Shown here: one piece after another, positions 12,843 to 24,802 of the stretch | Layout of the letters: each line of letters begins with the position of its first letter | How positions within the stretch are numbered: the stretch's first letter is position 1 | NCBI GenBank assembly: GCA_963514095.1 | Contig: OY741282.1 | Span: 17,277,849-17,341,848, forward strand | Direction of reading: 5' to 3' | Length of the DNA: 64,000 nucleotides | From: Eutrigla gurnardus | Lineage: Eukaryota > Chordata > Actinopteri > Perciformes > Triglidae | Notes under the pieces: generated by a model | What the model was told of the DNA's origin: nothing | The model's input: only the letters and a program-made list of their open reading frames with translations | Database searches by the model: none | Program-made: the position numbers and the translations under genes

Positions 12843-12960
12843 CATTTTGCGGATACTACTTACTTTTACTTGTAGTGGAGTGTTTTTCGTGGTATTCATA
12901 CTTTTAATAGTTTTACAAAAAAAAAAATCTGGACCCAGTGTCCACTGCTTTTTCCTGGAG
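12843..12960 (-). mobile_element. TACTT-rich element fragment, inverted
   Basis: About 43 bp, centred on CTTGTAGTGGAGTGTTTTTC, are the exact reverse complement of 11738-11785, so this is an inverted partial copy of the element at 11692-12085. Confidence 0.6.
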
Positions 12961-13779
12961 CTTTCAGCTTTCGTGTATCTCGCACGAAAAAAAGCTCATA
13001 AATAGAAACATGAGTAAATATTACTTCTCACATCGTGAATTAACTTTCACCCTCAAAATAATCACCACAGTCCAACTTCTATTGTGCTTCGTTACCACGT
13101 TCCAGTGATTTCACGTCACGCTTTAAGAAATGCATGAAATAATGAAGTGTTCTGTAAAATCCTCGTTCCTCGCTGACACCAAACCAGCCGGACTCACAGC
13201 TGCTCGCATCGCCGGCCGAGATGCCGAAACACGGTTTCATCATTCGCAGCCACTAAATCACGGCCTCGTCCCGAGGCACAAGACATCTGTTGAAAGCTGA
13301 TTCCCCATCAACGCCGGGGTTGTGTTTGGGGTGGGGGGGGGACATCTGGACCTCTGAGGACTCAGTTCGGCCTGGAAAGCTCACAAAGAAGGCTAATTTT
13401 CTCTCTGACGTGTTGACACTTTCACTGCCGGCCAGGTGATCTATCGCAACATAAAATGTGTTTTTCTTCCTTTTCTTCCAGTGAATTTGTGCTCAAGAAG
13501 AAAACCAGAAAAATATGTTTAAAAAAAAAAAAATCACAGAAAACTTTTTCATTATTAACATAAATTGGGCATTTTAATGAAATTAACATTAATCCTCTCT
13601 TTTGTGTTGAGCACGACCGAACCGCTAACGTTAAACTCTGATAGCTTCCAGAGCCGACTTCCACAAAAATGTTCCTTCGTAAACGGAACGTAAAACCCAC
13701 AAAATGTAGTTCATGAAATGTTTCTTTGCCTCGGAGATTAGCCAGCTATGACAACTGTTGCCCACTTTAAGTCAGTAAG

Positions 13780-14160
13780 CTAGTTAGTTAGTTAGCAAGA
13801 TGCTAGTTAGTTAGTTGCTAGTAAGAAGCTAGTTTGTTATTAGCAGCTAGCTAGCTAGTTAGTTTCTAGCAGCTAATTATTTGGTTAGCTTGTCAGTTAA
13901 TTGGTTCGTTAGTAGCTTGCTAGAAAGTTAACTTAAGTTAGGTTGCTAGGAAGCGGCTAGTTAGTTATTTAGTCTCTAGTAAGAAGCTAGTTAGTTACTA
14001 GCAACTAGCTAGCTAATTAGTTAGTTAGTTGCTTGTTAGTAAGTTGATAGTAAGAAGCTATTTAGTTACTAGCAGCTAGCTAGCTACCTAGTTAGTTAGT
14101 TAATTAGTTAGTTTGTAGGTTGCTAGTAAGCGGCTAGTTATTTAGTTAGTCGCTAGTACA
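13780..14160. repeat. TAGT/GCTAGTTA degenerate tandem tract
   Basis: About 380 bp are built almost wholly from TTAG, GCTAGC and TAGTAAGAAGCTAG words. Higher-order units of about 50-90 bp recur (for example the recurring GTAAGAAGCTAGTTAGTTA). No open frame or transposon end is visible. It looks like an ageing cryptic tetranucleotide satellite. Confidence 0.75.
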
Positions 14161-14485
14161 GGAACGTTTGTCAGCTCATCTGCTTTTTTTTTTAGGTTAA
14201 AACAGTCGGCCCCAAAAATGATCGTAAAGGTGATCAGGAAGGTTCTTCTCACGATCTGTAGCTCAGGCCTTTATCGCAAACTGGGTCACGATGGTTTGGC
14301 ATCAAGTGGATCCCCAGTAGCAAAGTTTAAGGAACACTGGGTATAAAATCTCTTCATATAATAATATTATAATTAAGAGAATGACGCACATAAGTTTTGT
14401 TTCACACACAAACGTACTATATTACTGTTTTATAGCACTTTAAGTCTGCAGTTTTCCTCTGCAAGTTTTCTTTTTTTGTGATTCG

Positions 14486-14529
<44 letters not shown>

Positions 14530-14732
14530 CCTGTCTGTTCTCCGTTAGTGGCAGAGATCAGGTCTGCTGGTTAGACTAAACAACAGTATTTGAGTGGATT
14601 TTCTGTCCCTCATTAATCATCCTGACAGCCTGAAAAACAACATTTCCTCCTTAATGACTGTATTTGAGTAATCATGTCTGCTCATTTCCATGCAGGCATC
14701 TCTTCCTCATTCTGGTTTGTACTTTTCTTTCT

Positions 14733-14769
<37 letters not shown>

Positions 14770-15214
14770 CTTGGAGTCTGTTTCTTCTGACCTCCCAAGT
14801 CTGCGGCGTGGCGTCTGCTCCGGGTCACGCCGGCCAATTACATTCATGAAGAGGGTGAAAAACCAAAAGGAATGAGGGAATGTGACCATGAGGATCCAGA
14901 TGCAGAAGGCCGAGGATGGTGTCACCCCCCCCACCCGCACCCCCACCCCCCTCCTCCTCTGCATGTGGCTAACCCAGCAGCACCCGCTGGCCTCCAGGCC
15001 TCCGCCGGTCGCTGCCAAAGCACGTTTTTCCGTTAAGCACCAGGTCTGTGATGCATGAGAGCTGACAACTGAGCTCGAAGCCCTTCAGAGCGCCGCCAGA
15101 TCCAAACCAGCTGGGGCCTCGCGCATTAGCAAAGAAGCCATAATTGCGTTTGCCCTCTTGTACACCGCTAAACTCCCTCTGTCGACTTTTTTTTAAACAG
15201 ACATGAGGAACGAG

Positions 15215-16165
15215 AGCTGGAGGAAGAAGTACTTTTTTAGCAGAAGAACTTTATGCAAGAAAAAGTCTTGCATTCAAAGTTTTACTTGAGTGTATTCAAA
15301 TTAAAGCAAATGCATTATAATTATTAGGGCTTTAATGTGCAAGTATCACAGTTATTAGTGGAAGTAGCTAAAACTGGAAATAGGCAAGTAATACCTCAAA
15401 ATTGTGTAGTTTCTCTCACTGACAGAGGGGGAGACAAAACTTCTCATTCATGCAAAAAAATGGTACCAAAAGTAAAAAGTACTCTTTTTGCAGAACGGTC
15501 CATTTCAGAGTAATATTTGCATTATTATTGTGTTAGAATCACAGTTATCAAATTAATGCAGCGGACGGGAAAAAAGCAGTTGAAATAGTAGCAAAAACTT
15601 GAAATAGTCATGTAATACCTCAAACATGTACCTAAGTACAGTACTTGAGTAAATGTAGGCATATTTATTTAATTACTTTCCTTCATTGTCGAGAAAAAGA
15701 TTGCGTCAACGTTTGTGTAATTACTCTCACTGCCAGAGGGGGGGACAAAAAGTGCTGCATTTAAGCTTTAAGTAAATATAAATAAAATAAAGTAACTCAA
15801 AATTGCACATGATTACAACAGAAGTACATAGTGTATACATTAAAGTACCAAAAGTAAAAGTACTGAATAATATTTATTATAGCTACTATTATTGATGTAT
15901 TTCTGTTGCAGCCTTTAAAGGTGGAGCTAATTCTAACACGTTTAAGTACTGCTTAATGTATATAATAATACATCATAATTAATTTGTTAAAGTTTTTATA
16001 TTTTGTATTCTGTATCTAAAAGTATCTTGCATTATTCTGTATCAAAATAATGCAATGAAGCAAAAAAGTGCAACATTTCCCTCAGAAATGTATGTAATGT
16101 AAAAAAGAAATGCTTAAAAATGACTTGAATACAGTCCTAGAGAAGTACTCTGGGTGGATGTAAGT
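15215..16165 (+). mobile_element. Two adjacent TACTT-rich element copies
   Basis: The tract starts GGAGGAAGAAGTAC and ends GAAGTACTCTGGGTGGATG. The words CTCTCACTGACAGAGGGGGAG (about 15414) and CTCTCACTGCCAGAGGGGGG (about 15724) recur about 310 bp apart, and so does TACAGTACTTGAGTAAATGTA-like sequence. That suggests one copy inserted next to or within another, or a segmental tandem duplication. Confidence 0.55.
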
Positions 16166-16168
16166 TAT

Positions 16169-16228
<60 letters not shown>

Positions 16229-16839
16229 TTTTTAGAAACATCAGCGTAGCATTTGCTGACATCTGCGTCCTCTTTATTTTTGGACCACTGGTAAAAAAAG
16301 AAAGCCCTCATAGACGGATGATGGATGAAGTGATAAAGTTGGAGAGAAAACCAAATGAAAGCGAGAGGAGTTTCTTCCTGGGAAGCAGACGTCTGCTATC
16401 TGTAACTCACCAGCAGATGTTTGCAATTTGTGACTCAATGATTTTAATGCAGAAAAAAAAACAACGTTCGCTTGAGATTCCTGCTCGTTTTGTGTTTTTT
16501 ATTTTGGTGCCTGGTTGAGTCTGATCGAGAGGTTAAAGGCTCGTCCTGGGATGAAGGAGCTTCACAGGTCTGTCATCATTAATCAGCGGAGCTGTCGAGC
16601 TGCAGGACCCCCCCCCCCCCTCCCTCCCCGACCCCTCAATCCAACAACAATACCCACACACTTTTTATAGATACACATTCCAGCTCAAAATGTGCTCTAT
16701 GGCTTTTAATTCTGAGGGCTGGATCTAAAAAAATACAAAAGGAGCCGACAGATTGTTTTGTGAAGGATGAACGTGGGTGGGAAGGGTGAAAACGGGGGGT
16801 GGGGGTCGGCTTTGAGCTTCATTGGCCGTGCCGGGCATA

Positions 16840-17560
16840 ACTAAGGAAAATTAATGATGAGTCGGGTTTTTCTGAAAACCAGAAACAAATGAGGAGAATC
16901 ATTAAAAATACATAAATCACAGAATATTTGGCAGATGACTAAAGAGACTATATATACTGAGGTATATCTCTTTAATCTCATAGAATATCCAGCTTCTCTT
17001 CTTCTGAACATCTCACTTTAATCCCAGAGCCCCAGAGTTCTTCCTCTGAATATCCGCCTCCCCCTTAATATTGTATTTATTAATTATTTTATTGCCGACA
17101 ACGGCCCTGACGTTAATGAATTTCATGGCCGTCCATCCAATAAATCGCTGAGACACTTCACTTTGAAAACAAATGTCATCTTTGCGGCGAAGCCGCTAGA
17201 AAATGTCATCGGATCACTGAAGTCATGAGGAGATTAATCTCCTCGCCATCCGTCCACGGAGTTGGTTGAGCTGAGTGTTGTCTATTATCTGTGGGCCAAT
17301 GGCGTTGCGGCGTCTCGGCGTGTTGGCGGCGGCGTTCTGACAGCGCACATGACTGACACACACAGTGAGGGAGTGGGACAGATGCTGCGAGGGTCAACAC
17401 ATCGCCTGCGTTGAGTGTGGCCCGGCAGCTGTATGCATAGGGGAGCCTTGGCCTCCTGCTCTGCATGTCAGGGGCCGTGATTAATGACCTGCAGCCCCCC
17501 CTCCTCCTCCATACAGAAGTCCTTGCAGCCACCGCTCATTTAGCTAATGGACACAGCCAT
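16840..17560. promoter_or_regulatory. Candidate conserved non-coding block
   Basis: Unique, non-repetitive sequence with many TTAATGA, ATTAATCTCCT and TAAATCAC words and no plausible splice-bounded frame. Open frames on the minus strand (about 17206-17532 and 17540-17809) lack family resemblance. It could be a long-range regulatory element of znf703. The call is by appearance only. Confidence 0.2.
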
Positions 17561-17639
17561 GCAGGGGTTACATACGAGTGCACATACATGTGAAATAAAA
17601 GCAATTTCCGTCTGACAAAACTCTCCCCCCTCCCCCCTC

Positions 17640-17905
17640 CCTTCTTCTCCGTCTTCTCCGGCGCTCCATGTAATTTCAGGGCGATGATTTCTTAGATTAC
17701 AGGGTGCCTGTGCAGCGTCTGACAGGCTGGGAGGGTGCCCGTGCCTGTGTACTGGTTCCCAGCTTGTCAGGCAGCTGTCGAGGAGTGATTTATGACCGCG
17801 AGACTCCAACCTGTCTTCACTGCCAGTTCAGTATTGTTACAACTGACAGCTAATGAGGCCAGACATGCTTTCAAGCAGAGCACTTAACAGGACTTCAATC
17901 TTCCC
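17640..17905. promoter_or_regulatory. Candidate conserved non-coding element
   Basis: About 265 bp of unique sequence with mixed composition (around GTAATTTCAGGGCGATGATT and ACAACTGACAGCTAATGAGG), ending just before a (CT)n tract. It has no coding signal and the texture of an ancient enhancer, about 7.6 kb downstream of znf703. Inference only. Confidence 0.22.
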
Positions 17906-18079
17906 CTGTCACGAGGACTCTCTCCCTCTCTCTCTCCCTCTCTCTCTCTCTCCCTCTCTCTCTCTCTATGGCTGCCTTGTTCTCTGTCTTTTCTGAATAA
18001 AGGGTTCTTCTTGCCCAGGAGGAGTTGTTGTTTCTTTGAAGGAAGCAGCAGAAACTCTCTCATCTTGTTATTTCTGTAA

Positions 18080-18725
18080 GCGTTAAAGTTAAAGTTGAAT
18101 GAGAAGATCGATGCCGGTCCAGAGGGGGTTAGCTTAGCTTAGCATAAAGACTGGAAGCGGGGGGGGATGGCTAGCACACGATTAGAACATCCACCCACCA
18201 GCACCAGCATTTCAGATGTTTGCTACGTCCTACTCTCACTACGCCACATTTTCAAGGGAACATATTCCACTTTTTACTCCACTATAATAATTTGACACCT
18301 ATGGTTACATTTACGGATTAAAATGTTTGGTTAAACCTTTATTTTGAAATGTCATTTTGCTCAAAATTCATAGAAATGTTTGAGTAATAAAAAAGGTGTG
18401 TTACGATTTGGAAAGCATAATTTAAACTCAAGTAATTGTTCATTGTTGGGTGTTTTTACTGACAAAAATATTCTAAATTTACAGTAGAATTAATCAGAAT
18501 TCATTAAATGAGTGTTTAAATGACCAACTCTATATTTAAGAAGTTAATAATTTAGTTATTTATTATCAAGTAATACCAACCTTGATAGGTTGCTCATACT
18601 TTTCCACTTTGATTCAGTTGTACTGATTAAACAAATTCATGGTGCCGCTATGTGGCCAGGCTAGCTGTTCCCCCCCGTTTCCATTCATTATGCTAAGCTA
18701 AGCTAACCGGCTCTAGCGATACCGT
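18080..18725 (+). repeat. GCTAAGCTAAG repeat copy, interrupted
   Basis: The left part (about 18095-18240) has GAGAAGATCGATGCC then TTAGCTTAGCTTAGCATAAA and a block matching the family's CCACCAGCACC. The right part (about 18638-18722) has GGCCAGGCTAGCTG and ends GCTAAGCTAAGCTAACCGG. The roughly 400 AT-rich bp in between are not found in the other copies, so this copy probably received an insertion or is heavily diverged. Confidence 0.6.
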
Positions 18726-19298
18726 TGGGAACACGTCGTCAAAACATAATTTCTTTATTAAAAGTTTTATTTTCACATTCCCTGCATCGGGATCGAGTGT
18801 ACATTCATATTTTACTGGAGCATAATGACTAGTAATGACATCATAATTACTGTTGACAGTAATTACAGGAGTGAAGTGCAGTAATTATGAAAATATGTTT
18901 TTCTTCACCGTCACTGTACGTCTCCATGGATGTGAAACGGCAGATTAACTCTCCGTTGGCTGAATCATCGGGCCGCTTGTAACCGAGTCTCCGGCAGCTC
19001 TGCGACCTTTGACCCCGCCTTCCCTGTCAGCCGTGATTAATGGCGGGCTAACTAGCTGCTAGCTCGCCAGTTGTTGCCATTGTCTCCTAGATACTTAATG
19101 AACTGTTGAGTCTTTTTCCTCCGCAAACTGGTGTTTTCATTAAATGCTGCAGCAGCGCCTCCTGGAGGTCGATCACAGGAAGTACAGAATTCTAAAAAAT
19201 TATCATATGTAGATACGTTTTAGACCTTTAATACTATTTAATACTACCTATTCTATAAGATGAAGTATAGCACATTAGTCAGACCTTTTAAAAGCTAT

Positions 19299-19299
19299 G

Positions 19300-19346
<47 letters not shown>

Positions 19347-19520
19347 GTGTGTATATATATATACATTTATAAACTACAGTGTATAATACTTTTATAGTAA
19401 GTAAAAGTCTTGCCATTTAAAAAATAATGTTTATTATATGAGGGAATTATAATAATTGATGCATTAACATGATCATTCCTTTAATGTTGTAATGTAATGT
19501 GTAAGCTGCTTATTTGAAGT
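19299..19520. repeat. (AC)n and (TA)n tract followed by a TACTT-rich element fragment
   Basis: A pure (AC)n run at 19301-19342 passes into ATATGTGTGTATATATATAT. The stretch from about 19385 to 19520 (GTAAGTAAAAGTCTTGCCAT, AATTGATGCATTAACATG, TGTAAGCTGC) matches the middle of the TACTT-rich fish element. Confidence 0.65.
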
Positions 19521-19999
19521 ACTTTATATCCATCATAATTCTACAGAAAAATGTTGGATTTTGATATAAAAAGTAGGAAGATTTGATCTTTTGTTAGTGT
19601 TTACGTGGTTTAGTGGTTTTGATATTTTGCTTTTCATCCAACATTGGATTTTGTTATAGAAATATGAAAATAAGATGGTTTCCTTGCGTTTATTGTTAAG
19701 TAGGTGCACAATATGACTTAAACAGTGGTTTTCGTTGCATCTTGATTTTAAATACAAACTTCAGTAGAAGTCTACCGTCATGTTTTGCTGATTATACGTC
19801 TGCCCTTTGATTTCTGACCTTTTAATGGTATTTTCTTTACCAACAGGAAACCTGCTTCCACCTGTCTGCAGGGTCACATGAGGGTAAACCCCACCTGGAG
19901 CCACAGAAACCACATCACCTGGTCTCTGCTGCCCCCTGCTGGAAGTCCCCTTTAAATACACGTTTTTATAACAGATACGGTTCAGGATTAATAACAACG

Positions 20000-20279
20000 A
20001 TACTTGTTTGGGACAAAGTTCACAAAGTGTGTGGGGCTACTTTTACGCAGCGCGTATTACGCGTCTCCAGCGGAGGTTTATTCTCCTCTCCTGTTCCTGA
20101 TGTTAGTCCCGCTGTTCCCTCCCCTTTTCCCGGCTCCTCCTCTGCCGGGCTTCTTGGTCCACCGAGCTTCCCAAAAAAAAAAAAAAACTCTCACACAAGA
20201 AGAAACTTTCCGTGCCGAAGCTTCCTGGAGCTCCGCGCTGTTTTGGGGAGCCGATGGCGGATATGAGCGTTTATAAACC
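20000..20279 (+). promoter_or_regulatory. gramd2b: gramd2b promoter and 5' leader
   Basis: A locally GC-rich region upstream of the gramd2b start contains a GCCGATGGCGG word at 20251 that fits the YY1 consensus seen near many TATA-less vertebrate start sites. A run of A (about 20163-20176) interrupts it. The exact start site is unknown. Confidence 0.4.
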
Positions 20280-20289
20280 ATGGTGGTGA
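20254..20289 (+). CDS. Upstream ORF of 11 codons overlapping the gramd2b start
   Basis: An ATG inside GCCGATGGCGG opens an 11-codon frame, out of frame with gramd2b, that ends in TGA at 20287-20289. It spans the first gramd2b ATG (20280). Its stop shares one base with the second in-frame ATG (20289), forming TGATG, the classic layout for termination-coupled reinitiation. It is real only if transcription starts upstream of 20254. Confidence 0.35.
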   Translation: MADMSVYKPWW

Positions 20290-20813
20290 TGAGCGAGCCG
20301 GCGGACCGACCTCCGACCCCGTTATCCGTCCCGGAGCAACTTCTCTGCCGGGACTCCCGAGGGACTCGGGCCGCGTAAGTGTGGGTGAGATGGAGAGGAA
20401 GGGCCCGGGTCGCTCCGGAGGCCTAACGCGGCTTATTTGCATTCACATCCTGCTTCTTTTAAATTAAAGGGCCGCGCGCACTTTGCGCGGAATCCGCGTA
20501 CGTGGCGCGTAATAACGGCAGAATATTCATTATTTAATTCAGACTTTTTCAATGGTTAGTAGTTTGGAATGAGAGCGGACGGTGTGCTGTTTAAAACTAA
20601 AGGAAACGTCTGAGAGTCTTGGATGTCCAGGGAAAGAGTGTCCTGTGTGATGTGTGCAGGTCTGAAGCGGATCATGGGGGGGAGAGGAGAACGAGGAGGC
20701 GTGGAGGGTCACCTGCAGACCCCCAGCTGTGTCCGGACCCAGAGGCAGACCCCTCGGAGAGCAAGAGGAGACCCGTCGGCATGACAAGGTTCAAATTATC
20801 CTCCTATAATAAA

Positions 20814-20856
<43 letters not shown>

Positions 20857-23800
20857 CATTTTATTTATAGAGAGATGTTCATGGCTGAACGTCCACAGTT
20901 AAAATAGGAATAAGCAGATAATAAACCTAATATAACCAAGATCAGCTGATTTAATGCTTAAAATTCTTATTTTCTTCCAGTTTTTCCTATTAAAGCTTCT
21001 TTTCTCTCTTTTATTTCACTTTGAATGGAATATTTTAGAGTTTTGGAGTTTTTGACGACGTCACCGGAGATTTTTTTCAATTGTTTATCTAACAATTAGT
21101 CAATTATGTATTTATGTAATCCCTAATTTAAACATGTAGTCTCACTGAGAGCACGCCTGGGCGTCACAAGTTAGACATTAACCCCCCCGCCCCTCCAAAA
21201 AACCCATTACTTCCTCTGTAAGTAGCTTATAGAAAAATCTAAATATTTCACCTGCTCAATCAACTGAACTTCCTTTGGCCTTCTGGCAAAAAATAAGAAG
21301 GCTAAAATGATAACGCCCTGCAGACATCCAAAGTAAACAGATGTATTCTGTTTAAAATACAAGTGTGTTGCGTTGCCGACCTGCATGCTGTTGACAGACT
21401 TGTTGCCGCCCTGAGGAGGGACGTTTACTTTTCGCCTAATCGAGCGTTCTGTGTGATGGAAAACAAATGGTGTGTTTTGCATCACGAGGCTGATGGATCA
21501 GCTGATCTCCTCTTCCACAAACACACCTGCCTTTGTGATTCTAGACTGAAACCTGCAGAGCAGCTTCCTCCGAGTCCGAGCGACGGCGAGACCAAGCTGG
21601 AGCGGACCAAAGCTCAGCCCGGCCACGTACGCACACATTTGACCCCGCCAAAACACCTGTTTGTTTCTCCCCCCGCCAAAATAAAACGTCTTGTTCCTTC
21701 ATTCCCAGCTATCCAAGACGAACACCCAGTATCACAAGTTGTTCAAGGAGGTCGGCAGAGACGAGCTGCTCAGGCAAAGTAAGTTCCAGCCTCTCTCGCC
21801 CCTGCAGGAGGAGAGAGATAGTGACACGGTTGTGTTTGTGCCGACAGGCTACACCTGCGCTCTGCAGAGAGACATCCTGTATCAGGGCAAGCTGTTCGTC
21901 TCCGACAACTGGATCTGTTTCCACTCCAAAGTCTTCGGCCGGGACACCAAGGTACCACGCTGGGACTGGACGTTCCCTGTTGGTGGAACTGCCGAGTCAG
22001 AATACTTGGTTCTAAAGATGGTTGATGGTCGTTTTTTTCCTCCCTTAGATTTCTATCTCGGCGGTTTCTGTGACGTTCATCAAAAAGACGAAGACGGCGT
22101 TGTTGGTGCCGAACGCCCTCGTGATCGAGACGATGAGCGAACAAGTAAGAAGACCGCGATCGTTTCTTCTTCTTCTTCATCATAAGCATGAACGTGATTG
22201 TAAATGAAATGTTTTCCAGCACGTGTTCGTGTCCTTCCTCTCCCGAAACACCACCTACAAACTTCTCAAGAACATCTGCCTTCATCTGGAGGTAAACTAC
22301 TCTTCTCTTGAACATTTATGTATCACAGAGTACGCTTTCTCCTGTTTCCATGGCTTCATACGTGAAGATCCATACAACTTTAGCGGCTAAAAAGGAGGTG
22401 GAGACCAAAAACGGAGCTAAAACAGATCGAATGTGTCCAGAAACATAATGTCTGCAAACACGTAACCATGACAACCTACTATATTCCGGGTTTATTGATA
22501 CTGCTGGTATGTTGTGCTGTGGTTGCAGGTGGATAAGACCGGTAGCAGCCCGGTGATTTCCTCCTGTGAGACCAGCTTCAGGGTGAAATGCCCGACCTCG
22601 CTTCCTCTGGTCAGTCTCCCATCAGGATGTTTTTATTCTATATAAATATTATCCCCATTGTGATGAAAGACCCTCGCTCTCATGTTATACAATCCCCTCT
22701 CTGTGTGTGATCATCCGTTGTACTTTGTTGTACTTTGTTGTACATTGTGTGTTTTTTTTCCCCCTGCGTGTGCGCTGCAGGATTTCTCGGCCGACTTCTC
22801 CGACCTCGACGGCGTCGTTCAGCAGCGACGCCAGGAGATGATGATGATGGAGAGCAGCAGCTCCGGCTCCCAGACCCCAGACTACGAGAAAATAACCGGT
22901 GTGTGTGTGTGTGTGTGTGTTCTCCACCCTTTTACAAAGCTACACCTACTTTAATCCACTGTACCAAAATGTGCTCCGGGTGTCGGGTGTCGCTGCGGCT
23001 CAGACTCTTTTAGTTTTGCAAAATACCTGGAAAGGAGGCCGAGTGAAATCCGAGACGGGGGGTGCTTTGTGCTGAAGGTGTGAAAATAGTGATGATCCTG
23101 ATGAATTACAGATTCAGCTTGTGTTTAGTTTGTAAGCCCACAGAGACAAAGAGCCCTTGTTGTCCGTTAGATGTGGGTGAGTCTATTAATAATATTTACT
23201 CAGGCTGCCGAGTCACGGCTCCTTTTTCTGTTTCGTGGATCTGACAGACTTCGCCGGCCTCCCTGACACCTTTCTGAGCGCCGTGAAGACCGGACCGGTT
23301 TCAGTCCACGCCGATGTTCACCTCCAGACTCCGGGCCAAAAACACGGAGCCTCGCCGAAGAACGCTGGTAATAATAATAATAATAATAAATGGAACTTTT
23401 CCAGCGCCTTTCAAGGAACTTAAGGACTTTATCTCAGAGCGGAAATAAACACCAAGTAATCAATGTGTATTTAAAGGAATAGTAATTATTTTTATAATTA
23501 TAATAAGAGTAATATTAATACATACGTTTTATAAAGTGCTTTTCCAGGTGCTCAAAGACGCTTTACAAAAAAAAAAAAAAAAAACGAAACAAGTAACTAC
23601 AACTATTTGTGTTCTTGCTTTACACTCCTGTAAAGATGACGCTCCCGCCAGCAGCTGATTAGCTTAGCTTAGCTTAGCTTAGCTTAGCTTAGCTTAGCAT
23701 GAAGACTGCAAACTGGAGAGAAAAGCTGACCTGAATCCCTCCAAAAGTATTTAATATCTTCTTTACACAAACAATATATAACACATTTATTAGTGAGCTT

Positions 23801-24729
23801 TTAGCAGGAGCTAGCTGTTTCCCCCGTTTCCAGTCTTTATGCTAAGCTAAGCTAACTGTCTCCGTGGTATCTTATGTGTTTTTCTTTTCTTCTTTCAGGG
23901 TCTATGAAGCTGAAGGAGAAGTCGTCCCAGCCCGTGTCGCTGCACGCCATCCTCCTCCTGTATCTCTTCCTGTCGGTAACATTTCCTCACGTGGAATACG
24001 AGCTGACGTCTGAATTAATTGCTTTATTTGGACGTGTGTTTGTGCGTCTCTCCTCAGAGTCGGCGTCCTCGTCCTGTCCTCCTGCTACATGGCCTTTAAG
24101 ATCGTGGCTCTGGAGCATCGTCTGAACTCCTTGGTGTCCGTGGGGCAACACATCCGCCACGAGTAAGAGATGCCGTCGCTGTCGTCACGTAACCGGACGT
24201 GTTTCATCATCCTTTTTGGGTTAATGATTTTTTTTTTTACGCGGTCGCAGGAACGCCGTGAGCCGCCGGCCTCCGGAAGACGTGAACGCTGAGATTTACG
24301 GAGAGCTGTCCTCCAACCTGTTCAAGCTAGAAAAGGTTTGTTTGTTTTCGTGCTCTTCAACAGCAAATCTCTCTCTGAAGGTCTCACAAATAAGTATCTA
24401 TTATATCTATCTATATCTATCTATTACTCACCGTGCGTTGAATTTCACAAACCTTCATATTTAAACGCTTGTGTTTTGGTGAAGATGCATGTGTTTAGGA
24501 AGGAGAGTTTGTAATTTAATTTAAGAATTTTTAATCAAGAGTGTTGATTTTTTTGGGGGGGGATTCGCTGAAAATAAAAACAACATTTATCTTTGGGAAT
24601 TGAAGGCAACACGGGCTGAGTAGCTGAGATACAAATACTTCAATCCTTTAATATGGATCATATCAGAATGTTATGAACTAATTTGCACACATGAAAAATG
24701 TAAAGTAGAAAACAACTTTCCATAAAATA

Positions 24730-24802
<73 letters not shown>

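Larger units (their letters stand above)
11466..19999. other. Repeat-rich intergenic region, znf703 to gramd2b
   Basis: No convincing exon on either strand. It holds microsatellites: (GT)n about 12127-12168, (TA)n about 12416-12436, (CA)n about 14490-14528, (TG)n 14735-14767 and 16171-16222, (CT)n about 17925-17967 and (AC)n 19301-19342. It also holds several copies of a TACTT-rich element, the TAGT tract at 13780-14160 and blocks that resemble conserved non-coding sequence. Confidence 0.55.

Noticed and set aside
13780..14160. Possible CRISPR-like or regulatory array of repeated words
   Set aside because: There are no constant repeats with unique spacers; units drift continuously as in a degenerate satellite, and the genome is eukaryotic.
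17206..17809. Two minus-strand open frames of about 100 codons
   Set aside because: No splice context, no domain and Arg/Ser-biased composition; more likely unique non-coding sequence.
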